Positions 53,731 to 62,910 of a stretch of 64,000 nt of DNA are shown one piece after another. Under the pieces are notes generated by a model. That model was not told the origin of the DNA. It worked only from the letters and a program-made list of their open reading frames with translations, and did no database searches. Origin of the DNA: Dyadobacter sp. CY261 (GTDB lineage Bacteria > Bacteroidota > Bacteroidia > Cytophagales > Spirosomataceae). Numbering within the stretch: the first letter of the stretch is position 1; each line of letters begins with the position of its first letter. Location: positions 1-64,000 of the forward strand of contig NZ_JAKCPW010000017.1 of assembly GCF_021440085.1 (NCBI RefSeq), in the 5' to 3' direction. Both the position numbers and the translations under genes were made by a program.

Positions 53731-55470
53731 ATGGAAGCACTTCCCTATCTGGTGAAAGTCAACATCTGCTGGTTGGTATTCTACGGCTGCTACTGGCTGC
53801 TATTCCGGAAGTACACCTTTTTTATGCTCAACCGGGCCTATTTGCTTTTTTCGTTGGTCATCAGCTTTGTGATTCCGACTATCGAATTACAGCAAACCGT
53901 TACATTAGTTGAAAATGCGAGCATTATGGCAAGTGCCAGCGATTCATTTGCCGTTGCAGAAGCGACCGCCAGCACCAATTCCACAGGATATTTCCTGCCC
54001 GCCTGCTATTATGCGGGAGTTGTTGCGATGCTAATTGGGCTGATCAGAGCTATCCACAACGTATTTCGAATCGTGCAGCATGGGATTCGCATTCCCATGC
54101 AGGGTTACAATCTCGTTATCAGTCAACGTCAGTATGCCCGGATCGGATCGTTTTCATTTCTTAAATGGATTATCATTTCCAATGACGACTACGAGCAAAA
54201 CTTCGAACCTATTTTCGCGCATGAAATGGTTCATATCAGGCAATGGCACACCCTGGATATCCTGCTGGTTGAAATGTTAAAGGTCGCATTCTGGTTTAAT
54301 CCGGCCCTCTGGCTTTACAAGCGTGCGTTGCAGGATACTCATGAGTTTCTGGCCGACGAACAGGCCACTGATCGGGATTACTACGCCACATTCCTGCTCT
54401 CATATGCAAAAAGTGCAATAGCGACTTCCGTTGCAAATCAGTTCTTCAATTCTTCGCTGCTCAAAAAGCGGATTCATATGATATACCAGAACCGGACGGC
54501 GACTTGGCTAAGGAGTAAGTATCTGCTGCTACTGCCGGTGTTCGCTTTGGCAGTTGTCCTGATGGCTGCGAGAAAGTTTGTATATGAAGAAAGAAACATC
54601 CGGCCAAAAAATGCACATACTTTTGATTTGGTAACGGTTAAAGGAATTGTAACCGACGAATCCGGTGTGCCGGTGTCCAATGCGGCAATTACTTTCTCAG
54701 GCAGCTATGAAAGTGCGGTAACTACCACAAGAGGCGGCTTCGAGGCAAATGAGATCCCTCGGGGCTCTACAATGACAGTGGAACATGATGATTTCCTCCG
54801 CTACACACAGAAAATACGCAAATCGAACGATGAATGCCATATTCGATTGGAGAGCAACACAAGTTCACTTTTAACAAAAAAAGATAGGCGTGCAGTCAAG
54901 AGGACGCTCGCAACCAACGAACGAGCTAGGATTCTGTTAGACCGCTGGCCAGTGCTTCCAAATAAGAGCCATTTCATAGCGAGCACGCTAAGGTATCCGA
55001 AGCAAGCACTGATCGATGGGGTTGAAGGGCAGGTCTCTGTATCATTCCTAATCGATACGGTGGGAAATGTAAGCGATCCTAAAATCGAAAAAGGCGTAAG
55101 GAACGATCTTGACAATGAAGCGATGCGCGTAGTTCGCCTGATGCCTAGATGGCGCCCAGCCGAAAAAAACTTTAAACCAGTGGCTGTTCGGTATACGACG
55201 GGCATCGCTTTCAACATTGCAGTTGACTCATTACCGCTTGCCGTGAAAGAGAAAACTCCTGGCTTTTGGGGAAATAGATCCATCTATTCCCCTGCAAAAA
55301 CTGGGCCGATTGGCGACAAATTAGTTAAGGAGGTTTTTGAGCAGGCTACCATTGATCTGCGAGACAGCACTGCGCCAACTACTACCTTGCATCGGTATGG
55401 ATATGGATTTGTACATCGTCCACTCAAAGAAAAGCCTCTGGACATGAGAGTTAAACTGCCAAAAAAATGA
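53731..55470 (+). CDS. BlaR1-type M56 peptidase with TonB-like C-terminal domain
   Basis: The 579-residue membrane protein has N-terminal membrane helices, then the zinc site FAHEMVHIRQWH with the HExxH histidine at residue 164 and a downstream THEFLADEQA glutamate, and another membrane helix near 265-285 (LLLLPVFALAVVLMAA). A carboxypeptidase-regulatory-like segment follows (GIVTDESGVPVSNAAITFSG), then a TonB C-terminal domain (VEGQVSVSFLIDTVGNVSDP, MPRWRPAEKNFKPVAVRYTT). It lacks a beta-lactam sensor domain. It is the usual partner of BlaI in Bacteroidota, cleaving or triggering loss of the repressor. Its gene overlaps the OmpH-like gene. Confidence 0.92.
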   Translation: MEALPYLVKVNICWLVFYGCYWLLFRKYTFFMLNRAYLLFSLVISFVIPTIELQQTVTLVENASIMASASDSFAVAEATASTNSTGYFLPACYYAGVVAMLIGLIRAIHNVFRIVQHGIRIPMQGYNLVISQRQYARIGSFSFLKWIIISNDDYEQNFEPIFAHEMVHIRQWHTLDILLVEMLKVAFWFNPALWLYKRALQDTHEFLADEQATDRDYYATFLLSYAKSAIATSVANQFFNSSLLKKRIHMIYQNRTATWLRSKYLLLLPVFALAVVLMAARKFVYEERNIRPKNAHTFDLVTVKGIVTDESGVPVSNAAITFSGSYESAVTTTRGGFEANEIPRGSTMTVEHDDFLRYTQKIRKSNDECHIRLESNTSSLLTKKDRRAVKRTLATNERARILLDRWPVLPNKSHFIASTLRYPKQALIDGVEGQVSVSFLIDTVGNVSDPKIEKGVRNDLDNEAMRVVRLMPRWRPAEKNFKPVAVRYTTGIAFNIAVDSLPLAVKEKTPGFWGNRSIYSPAKTGPIGDKLVKEVFEQATIDLRDSTAPTTTLHRYGYGFVHRPLKEKPLDMRVKLPKK

Positions 55471-56048
55471 CACGCGCCCTGTTCTTTCTGCTGGCACTAT
55501 CAGTGGTAATGTCAACAAACGCTTTTTGCCAAAAAAATAAAATCGGCACTGTCGACCTCGAATACGTATACGCCAACCTTCCGTCGCACAAAAAACTATT
55601 GGCTGAGATCGATAGCTCATCTTCGAGATATCAAAAAGTCCAAAAAGAGAAATTAGCAGAATACCAACAGAAACTGCAAGCTTACCAGAAACTTGATAAA
55701 CAAACTCCTGAACCCGTGTTAAAGGATAAAGCGAATGAGCTGGAAACGCTCCAAGCTGCAATTCAACAATTTCAGGAAAATGCAGATAAAGACTTGCGTA
55801 CAAAGTATGCAAACAAATTTCCCGAGATAGAGAGGTTGGTCAAAGCTGCCATAGCAGAATGTGCAACGGAGCTCCAAGTGACATACGTTGCCAGAAACTC
55901 CGCAGATTACAGTTCCGGTGAGTCGATGCCGTTCTTAATTTATTCAAGCGACACTCAAACAGATCTAACAGATCAAACCCTAGCTAAGCTGGGAGTTGCA
56001 AGTCATCCTGAAAAGGGGAAAAACCGCAAAAGTGGAATCATTAAGTGA
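55467..56048 (+). CDS. OmpH/Skp-like periplasmic chaperone
   Basis: The 193-residue protein has a signal peptide (LALSVVMSTNAFCQ) and IGTVDLEYVYANLPSHKKLL, the characteristic N-terminal beta strand of Skp/OmpH. A long coiled-coil hairpin (residues 45-125, rich in K, E, Q) and a C-terminal strand region follow (VTYVARNSADYSSGESMPFL). It holds unfolded outer-membrane proteins in the periplasm. The start overlaps the M56 stop by four bases (ATGA), so it belongs to the BlaI operon, an unusual context for a Skp homologue. Confidence 0.82.
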   Translation: MTRALFFLLALSVVMSTNAFCQKNKIGTVDLEYVYANLPSHKKLLAEIDSSSSRYQKVQKEKLAEYQQKLQAYQKLDKQTPEPVLKDKANELETLQAAIQQFQENADKDLRTKYANKFPEIERLVKAAIAECATELQVTYVARNSADYSSGESMPFLIYSSDTQTDLTDQTLAKLGVASHPEKGKNRKSGIIK

Positions 56049-56591
56049 TTTCCGTTTTCGAAAGCACGAATCGGGAACACAAACATCCAGCCATCCCGAG
56101 AGATAAAAGAAAGGCTAATCAAATTACACTTTAAGGTGCTCGTTTTGCAATTTTTGAACTAACTACCGTCTCGAGACCATCTGAGCGAATTCTATATGTG
56201 ACCCGGCAATGACCTGCACAGGACAGGGAAGCGGAATCCAAGGGGGCATTTAGTTAAGCCGGTGGATTTAGGAGCTTTACTCAACTCGCTTACAAACTTG
56301 CAGGATGACGGTAAGGAACCTTTAGGGTAGCCCATAATCGACACCTGTCTCAATAGTCCCATAAAAACGCTTTTGTTCCGAGACGCTATTTTTTTATTCT
56401 CATTAAATGTGTCAAGGTAAGCCTGCTCACCAATGAATGATTTGGTGTCTCGCAAAACTCAGAGGTGATGGGCGGACATTCATGTTCAGATTCGGACACA
56501 TCTACCGTGAAATATATCGTTTCAGGCTATATAGAGTGGTTTTTGATACCGGGTATAATTGTTGCGAATGCATAGACAAACTGGCTTAACT
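56049..56591. other. intergenic region with one doubtful frame
   Basis: The only long frame (56192-56455, minus, 87 codons) opens RDTKSFIGEQAYLDTFNENK and has no recognisable domain; I leave it as unsupported. The last 100 bases before 56592 presumably hold the permease promoter. Confidence 0.4.
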
Positions 56592-59018
56592 ATGCTGCTC
56601 AACTATACCATCATTGCTTGGCGGAACCTGTGGAAAAGCGCCACTTTTTCACTGATCAATATAGGCGGCCTGGCCATAGGTCTGGCGGTCGCACTACTTG
56701 TTTCACAGTATGTCCGCTTTGAGCTGAGCTACGAGCATTCGAACCCCAAAGCCGACCGGGTTGTGCGGTTGACAATGGACTATCTTAATGGCAAGACCCT
56801 TGATTCGCAGGATGCCGAAACCTACCCGCCGCTGGGTGCAAAAGCCCTGCGCGAAATGAGCGAAGTCGAAAACTATACGCGTGCCTATCATCTCCGCGAT
56901 CGCCATTCAATGGTCAAGATCTCAGACAAAAATTACCAGATTGACAATGTCTATGCGGTCGACTCTTCGTTTTTCAAAATCTTCCACTATCAGCTCATCC
57001 GGGGTGATCAGAAGGAGATTTTCGCAGGGCCGCGGCAGGCAGTTGTTACCGAGAAAATGGCTATGACCTATTTTAACACCTTAGACGTCGTAAGCAAAAC
57101 ACTCACTATCCCCAGATCCAACAAAGATGTCATCGTTGAAATTGTGGGCGTAGTGCCAAATCCTCCTTTAAATACACACCTCAAATTCGACATGGTTATA
57201 TCCTACCCAACCCTGCTTTCCGACTTTGGCGAAAGCGAAGACAACTGGGATAATAATAATATCTACACCTATCTGCTACTGAGTCAAAAAACTACCTATC
57301 AATCTTTTACCAGCTCATTGTCCAAATTTAGCGACCGGCTGCTTAGTGAGAAACGGATCAAGAATGAGCGTGTAATCGGGCAGAAAATCGGTGATATCCA
57401 CCTTTATTCCCACAAGACATTCGAGACCGAGGCCAATGGAGAAGCCCGCTCGGTTTACTTGCTGCTCGGTGTGGCTGCTTTGGTACTGCTGGGTGCCTTT
57501 GTCAACTACGTCAATCTGACAACATCCAGGGCGCTGGACCGCGCGCGAGAGATCGGTGTCAGAAAATCTGTCGGCTCGACCCAATTACAGATCAGGACGC
57601 AGGTGCTGGTGGAAACCGTGCTGGTTAACCTGGCGGCAGCCGGACTGGCCATCTTGCTGGTGATGCTTTTTCAAACCACATTTTTGGAAATGGCAGACTT
57701 GCCGAAAGATTTTTCTGTGGTCGGCAATGCATTTTTCTGGGCAAATATCGGGGCATTCATACTATTGGGCGTCTTACTTTGGGGCTTCTATCCCGCTCTT
57801 GTAATGGCTGCTTTCGAGCCTGTTAAAGTGCTTAAAGGCAGTTTTACCCATTCAACCAAAGGCGCTTTGATCCGTAAGTCGCTGGTTGTGTTTCAATTTA
57901 CCATTACCATGATCCTGCTCGTGCAGACCTTCGTTGTGTTCCGGCAGGTGAAATTTTTGCGGGAGCAGGAACTGGGCCTGAATATCGGCCATACGATCGT
58001 GGTAAAAGCACCAGGGAACATTAACGACAATAAACCTTATGATGCATTCAAAAACATGCTCCTTGACGAGTCCATAGTAAAGTCTGTCAGCTATTCAGGG
58101 ACTGTCCCCGGCATGGGCTCTGCCGATATGGGTACCACACAAGGAATCACCTTGGCTGATGCTGGCCAAAAAACAAGCTACAATTTCTATCTGACCGAAA
58201 TCGACACCTCGTTTATCGAGCAAATGTCGCTTCGGCTTTTGGCAGGAAAAAATTTCGACGCCTCGACCATCCCTGGGTTTTCCGATACGATAAACCGGCA
58301 ACTGATTGTCAACCTGGAAACATTGCGGCTCTGGGGCGTCAGCAGACCTGAAAACGCCATTGGCAGGCAGGTCGATCTTTGGGGAAAGAAGGCGACGATT
58401 AGAGGTGTGATCAACAATTATCACTACCTCTCGCCCAAGGACCCGCATATTCCTATAATCCATTTTTACAATCCAGGCTTCTGGAATTATGCCAGCATTA
58501 GATTTGCCTCCGGCGAGGCCGCCTCGCAGCTGGCCACATTGAAACGCGTTTTCGAAGCCAGTTTCCCGCGCTCGCCGTTCGTGTACTTCTTCTTGGACAA
58601 CGAGTATGACAAACAATACAAAACCGACGACCGCTTCCGCCAGGTATTCGGCATGCTGACCGTGATTGCGATTGTGATTTCGTGTATGGGCTTATTCGGC
58701 CTCGCGACTTTTACCGCTTCCAAACGCACAAAGGAAATCGGTATCCGCAAGGTGATCGGCGCCACGACGACCAGTCTGGTTGTGCTGCTTTCAAAGGAAT
58801 TTTTACGCCTGATAGCCTTCTCGGTCCTCATAGCCATTCCGGTAACATACTTTTTGGCCGACGCCTGGCTGAGTAGCTACGCCTCCCACACGGAGCTGAC
58901 ATTCTACATCTTCACCGGCCCCGCCATCGTAGTCCTTTTGATGGCGATCATTTCCATCGGCGGAAAAACCATCGCCACGGCGTTACTTAATCCGGTGAAA
59001 TCGTTGCGTAGCGAATAA
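56592..59018 (+). CDS. MacB/FtsX-type ABC transporter permease
   Basis: From ATG 56592 the protein starts MLLNYTIIAWRNLWKSATFS, the common start of the large Bacteroidota FtsX-like permeases of about 800 residues. An N-terminal membrane helix is followed by a MacB_PCD periplasmic domain (about 45-260), three membrane helices with RAREIGVRKSVGS, a second N-terminal-like helix, another periplasmic domain and three final membrane helices with RTKEIGIRKVIGATTTSLVV. Such proteins are mechanotransmission-type ABC permeases for peptides, lipids or toxic compounds. No ATPase gene is adjacent in this window. Confidence 0.9.
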   Translation: MLLNYTIIAWRNLWKSATFSLINIGGLAIGLAVALLVSQYVRFELSYEHSNPKADRVVRLTMDYLNGKTLDSQDAETYPPLGAKALREMSEVENYTRAYHLRDRHSMVKISDKNYQIDNVYAVDSSFFKIFHYQLIRGDQKEIFAGPRQAVVTEKMAMTYFNTLDVVSKTLTIPRSNKDVIVEIVGVVPNPPLNTHLKFDMVISYPTLLSDFGESEDNWDNNNIYTYLLLSQKTTYQSFTSSLSKFSDRLLSEKRIKNERVIGQKIGDIHLYSHKTFETEANGEARSVYLLLGVAALVLLGAFVNYVNLTTSRALDRAREIGVRKSVGSTQLQIRTQVLVETVLVNLAAAGLAILLVMLFQTTFLEMADLPKDFSVVGNAFFWANIGAFILLGVLLWGFYPALVMAAFEPVKVLKGSFTHSTKGALIRKSLVVFQFTITMILLVQTFVVFRQVKFLREQELGLNIGHTIVVKAPGNINDNKPYDAFKNMLLDESIVKSVSYSGTVPGMGSADMGTTQGITLADAGQKTSYNFYLTEIDTSFIEQMSLRLLAGKNFDASTIPGFSDTINRQLIVNLETLRLWGVSRPENAIGRQVDLWGKKATIRGVINNYHYLSPKDPHIPIIHFYNPGFWNYASIRFASGEAASQLATLKRVFEASFPRSPFVYFFLDNEYDKQYKTDDRFRQVFGMLTVIAIVISCMGLFGLATFTASKRTKEIGIRKVIGATTTSLVVLLSKEFLRLIAFSVLIAIPVTYFLADAWLSSYASHTELTFYIFTGPAIVVLLMAIISIGGKTIATALLNPVKSLRSE

Positions 59019-59035
59019 GTGGGATAACCGGATAG

Positions 59036-59254
59036 TACTGGCGCAGTATTAAGTCTCACAAAAAAGGAAAGTGAATTAAGTATCACATAGTCCTCCGGCC
59101 CGGTGCCGGATTCTGTTGTCAGGGTTTTGTAGGATAAAAAGTCAAACGAGCCTTCAAACACGCAAACCACTGAAGCTCCGTTCTTAATCGTTGTAATGTC
59201 CTTGGGGTTATTGGCATCCTTTCTTGAGAGGTAATTTCTGGGGTATAGGTCCAA
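59036..59254 (-). pseudogene. Toprim-domain (primase-like) protein remnant
   Basis: The minus strand reads KDITTIKNGASVVCVFEGSF then DFLSYKTLTTESG and YVILNSLSFFVRL, which match the Toprim domain (vfEGf.DflS...l....d.lvLNSlsff) of mobile-element primase-like proteins in Bacteroidota. It lacks the N-terminal CHC2 zinc finger and the C-terminus, and merges into antisense of the permease gene. It suggests a lost mobile element. Confidence 0.6.
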
Positions 59255-59390
59255 ATTTTTCTATTCTCATTCAATACCCTGGAATTAATCATCTCTTTTG
59301 TACCTATATAAATTCTTTCCTTATTTTGAGCATTTCCACAAAAGAGAGCAGCAGTAAACTAATGTTATAAATATTGGTTTCATAATCGGA

Positions 59391-59606
59391 TTAGTGTTTG
59401 GTTTCATCTACATATTCAAGGATATCCGCAGGCTGGCAGTTGAGGGCCTTACATATGGCCTCTAAAGTGCTGAAACGTATGGCTTTCGCTTTTCCAGTCT
59501 TTAAAATGGACAGGTTAGAAAGCGTCAGCTCAACTTTTTCTGACAGCTCATTAAGCGACATCTTCCGCTTTGCCATCATCACATCCAAGTTTACAATGAT
59601 TGGCAT
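59391..59606 (-). CDS. Cro/C1-type HTH regulator (YozG-like)
   Basis: The 71-residue protein is a minimal XRE-type helix-turn-helix regulator: MMAKRKMSLNELSEKVELTL, SNLSILKTGKAKAIRFSTLE and AICKALNCQPADILEYVDE. Proteins of this size pair with DUF2975 membrane proteins in many bacteria, and the DUF2975 gene ends two bases before this ATG. It probably binds the palindrome at 60187-60203 and represses its own operon. Confidence 0.92.
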   Translation of the reverse strand: MPIIVNLDVMMAKRKMSLNELSEKVELTLSNLSILKTGKAKAIRFSTLEAICKALNCQPADILEYVDETKH

Positions 59607-59608
59607 AT

Positions 59609-60145
59609 TTATACAGTTAAATCGTTTTCGTTTTGAATATCTACTCCTTTTTTAAAAATAGTCGCAATAATATAGATTACAGCTCCCATAAAAATAAATG
59701 CTTGACTGTCTGCCCAAAATTGGTTCAAGTTGTCGGTAGCAAAACCGTAATGCATTAAATTTTTTGCTGACTTTCTGGCAATGTAACTTAACAGTCCGAT
59801 TGAAAGGGTGTAATAACTAATTTGTGAAATTTGTCTGGCAACAAAAGTGTTGAATGGCTTTGATAAATCCATTTTATGCATTAGTCTGATAACTATGTAA
59901 AATAGGCAAACTTTTAAAATTGAAATGATTAGAATAAAGCTATAGATGCCGAAAAAAGCTAATCTACTTTCTTTATACATTTTAGTTAAGTCCAACTTTT
60001 GATAAAGATTTTGGACAAATTCAGGCTTATACAGACTGAAAATGAAATTTACTATTATGCCTCCTGCTTCAATGGACAAGCCGACAAAAATGACCCAAGC
60101 CACAATATATAAGCTCCAAAATACGAAGTTGTTGGTTTTTGACAT
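59609..60145 (-). CDS. DUF2975 membrane protein
   Basis: The 178-residue protein has four predicted membrane helices (residues about 8-32, 65-90, 105-130, 145-165), with MDLSKPFNTFVARQISQISY between helices two and three, typical of DUF2975. It is the first gene of a two-gene operon with the HTH regulator. The pairing is widespread but its physiological role is unknown. Confidence 0.88.
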   Translation of the reverse strand: MSKTNNFVFWSLYIVAWVIFVGLSIEAGGIIVNFIFSLYKPEFVQNLYQKLDLTKMYKESRLAFFGIYSFILIISILKVCLFYIVIRLMHKMDLSKPFNTFVARQISQISYYTLSIGLLSYIARKSAKNLMHYGFATDNLNQFWADSQAFIFMGAVIYIIATIFKKGVDIQNENDLTV

Positions 60146-60170
60146 AGTTTTTAAAGTTTGTTCTATGCAC

Positions 60171-60201
60171 CAAAAATAATAAAATATTATTGATAAACAA
60201 T
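60171..60201 (-). promoter_or_regulatory. Bacteroidota-type promoter of the DUF2975 operon
   Basis: On the minus strand ATTG, exactly 19 bases, TATTTTTG matches the -33/-7 spacing of Bacteroidota primary-sigma promoters. The -7 element is 25 bases before the ATG at 60145. Confidence 0.6.
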
Positions 60202-60203
60202 AA
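60187..60203. promoter_or_regulatory. palindrome over the -33 element, probable HTH operator
   Basis: TTATTG-ATAAA-CAATAA has perfect 6-bp arms and covers the -33 box. A regulator bound here would block the promoter, and the operon encodes a small HTH protein. Confidence 0.45.
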
Positions 60204-60502
60204 AATTTTCTTGATAAAGAAGAAATGTTTGTTTATACTAATGACTTATCCCAAGCCTTTTGGGCTCCACTGGGATCGTGGCCGTTGCTCAACTCGGTCA
60301 AAAGTGTTCAAAATGGATGGTTACTAATGACAAGTGATGGTAAGGGCGCCACCGAAGAAGACAGGGAAAACTTTATGTTGATCCAGAACTTCACTTCGAA
60401 CTTCATAAGGTTCTAATCGATGTCCACATGTTCTTTGCCAAAAATCTGTGTATCTTGACTCTATAGTCATAAAATGACAGACACCGGCATAAGGAGTTAC
60501 CT

Positions 60503-61090
60503 ATGGATAATGATCTGTATTCGACGCTGCCAGATGAAATGTTGGGAAGGCTTCTTTTTACGGGGGATGCAAAAGCCTATGAGGCAATCTACCGGCGCTA
60601 CTGGCGCTCGCTGTTTTCCATTGCTACTTGGAAAACAAATAGTCGGATTGCTGCCGAAGAAATGGTTCAGGAGTTATTCATGAGATTGTGGGAGAACAGG
60701 CAAAAGATCCTCATTGAAAATCCGGATGCCTACCTGAAAACGGCTCTCAAATACAGTGTGATCGGCTTTATTAAAGCCAGGCTTGCCAACATGCAGACCG
60801 ACCTGGGAGAGGTTCCCGAACAAGCCACGGACCAGCTGGCTGATACCGGCGTAGGGCTGGCCGAGTTATCTGCTGCACTAGACAATGCGCTGAACCTGCT
60901 TCCTGAAAAAACACGGCTAGTATTTCAGATGAGCCGTTTTGAACAGCGATCCACCTCAGAAATCGCAAATCATTTAGGGCTGTCCGATCGCGCGGTTGAA
61001 TACCATATCACGCAATCTTTACGCATCCTGCGATTTCAATTAAGGGATTATCTGGCTTATTCAGTCGTTGCCACCCTTATATGCGCATAA
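60503..61090 (+). CDS. ECF RNA polymerase sigma-70 factor
   Basis: The 195-residue protein has region 2 (GDAKAYEAIYRRYWRSLFSI and MVQELFMRLWENR) and region 4 (LNLLPEKTRLVFQMSRFEQR, STSEIANHLGLSDRAVEYHI). It is a typical Bacteroidota FecI-like ECF sigma factor, of the kind that pairs with a FecR anti-sigma and SusC/SusD transporters. The FecR gene lies at 62911, separated by IS66 debris and a lipoprotein gene. Confidence 0.93.
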   Translation: MDNDLYSTLPDEMLGRLLFTGDAKAYEAIYRRYWRSLFSIATWKTNSRIAAEEMVQELFMRLWENRQKILIENPDAYLKTALKYSVIGFIKARLANMQTDLGEVPEQATDQLADTGVGLAELSAALDNALNLLPEKTRLVFQMSRFEQRSTSEIANHLGLSDRAVEYHITQSLRILRFQLRDYLAYSVVATLICA

Positions 61091-61221
61091 ATTTTCTCTG
61101 CATACAATGATCCTGACCGGACTCTGCGATGATGCGGCAATTCCCATTGCCGAGTGAAGACGTTCGTATCCGTCCGAGCAACCCATCTATCCCTGCATTC
61201 TGTAATTCCTAATCTTGTGTC

Positions 61222-61529
61222 ATGAAAACAGACACAGAACAAATGCGCGTTCCTTACGATCAATGGTGCTTGGAAGGGTTAGTAAGCAGCCATTTTGTAA
61301 CCGAAATGGCATCGGCTATTACAAATTCAGTTATTGGGTGAAGAAATTTCGTCACGATAATGCGAATGAATCGATTTCCCGAAAAGGATTTTCACAGATA
61401 GCAATTCAGCAACCACCGTTACCGCGGCCGCAAAGACCTCTGCTTACGTCTTTTATTTTTGCTTCCGGGGCCAGACTGGAGTTATTTACCGCGCTGGACT
61501 CGTCCTTCATCAAGGAGCTGGCGAACTAA
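61222..61529 (+). pseudogene. IS66-family accessory protein TnpA, frameshifted
   Basis: MKTDTEQMRVPYDQWCLEG in one frame and KQPFCNRNGIGYYKFSYWVK, KFRHDNANESISRKGFSQIA and IFASGARLELFTALDSSFIK in another make up a complete TnpA-like protein when one base near 61283 is added. The family's function in IS66 transposition is poorly known. The frame ends three bases before the TnpB-like start. Confidence 0.78.
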
Positions 61530-61531
61530 GT

Positions 61532-61672
61532 ATGCTGGCCCTCTCGCATACATGCCGGTGTTTTCTGTACGACAGCCTAACCGATATGCGCTATGGCCAC
61601 GTCGGCGGTCCGAATTTACAGCTGGGCGTATGTATGTGGACAAAATGGCAAGTAGATTACCGTCGTCGCTGA
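61532..61672 (+). pseudogene. IS66-family TnpB, truncated
   Basis: MLALSHTCRCFLYDSLTDMR is the N-terminus of IS66 TnpB (the Y...tDMRkg signature), but the sequence leaves the family after the arginine and stops at 61670-61672. Only 20 of about 115 residues are recognisable. Confidence 0.6.
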
Positions 61673-61897
61673 ATAGAGGGGTTTTGTGAGATTCTTAAAA
61701 ATTAACACATATATTACTCGCAAATGAAGGCGACACCTCGGTTGAGTGTTTGCTTTTCTTTCTGGCCGGATCATCCCCGGCATGGAAAGGAATTGAGCAT
61801 CTGAATTTTAATGGTTTATTTCCACTCTGGGGCAGTCTCCCGATGTACTTCATCGCTGTCACTTGGGGCTCACAACAGAAGAATATAATAAACTCGC

Positions 61898-62320
61898 TTA
61901 CTCTCGAATGTATTTTGATTTCGTATTAGAGGGTTCGCAGAGAGTGACAATGAGTTCATTGTCAGACTGATCAATATCCCATGTAGCGCAGCCAATACAG
62001 TCAACAATGGGGCACTGGGAACTGATTGATATCGCTTCCTTAGGGATCACTTCGAAGAGCTCCCCGTTCACATAATACGATTTGGGTGCACAATTGGGAC
62101 AACCATTTGAATCAAGTATCACGCCATCATATCTAAAAACTATGTAGTTTGGCTCTCCATCTATTGGAACCCAAATATTGGATCCATTTACATTCTTTTC
62201 ATAAGCTGTATGCTTCCATTTGCCCACGATGGTTTTAATTTGTGGATCAGGTTTTGGGCTGTCCTTTTCACAGGCAACCAGAACAAAAAGCAGAACAATT
62301 GAGAATAAGGGGGTTTTCAT
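61898..62320 (-). CDS. lipocalin-like small lipoprotein
   Basis: The 140-residue protein has the lipobox LLFVLVAC (cysteine 17), followed by IKTIVGKWKHTAYEKNVNGS, YIVFRYDGVILDSNG and ISISSQCPIVDCIG. GKW near the start and the beta-rich remainder are typical of Bacteroidota lipocalin-like lipoproteins. Six cysteines, in NGCPNCAP and CPIVDCIGC, are unusual for the type. It is an intact gene surrounded by IS66 fragments, suggesting it came with, or survived, the insertion. Confidence 0.75.
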   Translation of the reverse strand: MKTPLFSIVLLFVLVACEKDSPKPDPQIKTIVGKWKHTAYEKNVNGSNIWVPIDGEPNYIVFRYDGVILDSNGCPNCAPKSYYVNGELFEVIPKEAISISSQCPIVDCIGCATWDIDQSDNELIVTLCEPSNTKSKYIRE

Positions 62321-62910
62321 AATTTGAGGTTTTTGATAGGATAAATATTAATCTGTTATCGTTGGAAAGCTTGGCATTTAATTAATCCGCATCCGTCCGG
62401 TAAAACCGTATTGTCCTGTCAGCTTAATTTACAAGGCGCCTAAACACCCGGTTTCCGGTACTTGATCCAGTTATTGGGAGTAATTGGTAAAGATTTTTGT
62501 GCTTGTGTGATTGAATTCTTTCCAGCACATCGGTGAGCCATTGCTGCTCATCAACACCGTTTTTCTTGCAGGTTGCCATAAAGGAATACATGGCAGCGGT
62601 CATTTCGGCTGCTTGGTGGGAGCCTGCGAATAAAAATGCCTTTCTTCCAATGGCAAGCGGCCTGATGGCATTTTCGGCCAGGTTACGAACTAAAAGATCT
62701 GTTAAAATATGGTTCTATAGGACGCATACAGACGCTCTACGCCTAAGTTAGGTTTCTTTTGCCAAATCGGACTTTGATATTTAATTATTTCAAGAATTGC
62801 TGCGTATAGTTGCCATTTATTTTTCATTTTTCAAATAAATACAAAATTCGTTTACGGCTCCACCTGCTTTTTCATACTTTCTCATTGAACACTTCCGAAG
62901 TCCCGATATA
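62321..62910. other. region with IS66 transposase remnant upstream of FecR gene
   Basis: Besides the TnpC fragment at 62440-62712 there is no gene here. The last 200 bases before 62911 contain no sigma-factor sequence, showing how far the pair has been split. Confidence 0.55.
62440..62712 (-). pseudogene. IS66-family transposase TnpC, C-terminal remnant
   Basis: The minus strand reads LLVRNLAENAIRPLAIGRKA, FLFAGSHQAAEMTAAMYSFM, ATCKKNGVDEQQWLTDVLER and LYQLLPNNWIKYRKPG. This is the C-terminal end of the IS66 DDE transposase, with the nAiRPlaiGRKn.lFaGS.. signature. It is oppositely oriented to the tnpA/tnpB pieces at 61222-61672, so the element was inverted or two copies are present. Confidence 0.85.

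Larger units (their letters stand above)
60146..60502. other. divergent intergenic region before the sigma factor gene
   Basis: Apart from the promoter and palindrome for the DUF2975 operon I see nothing firm. A 63-codon plus-strand frame (60225-60416) has no recognisable domain and no clear start signal. Confidence 0.5.

Noticed and set aside
56192-56455. Minus-strand ORF of 87 codons
   Set aside because: No signal peptide, domain or context; kept only as an unsupported frame in the intergenic note.
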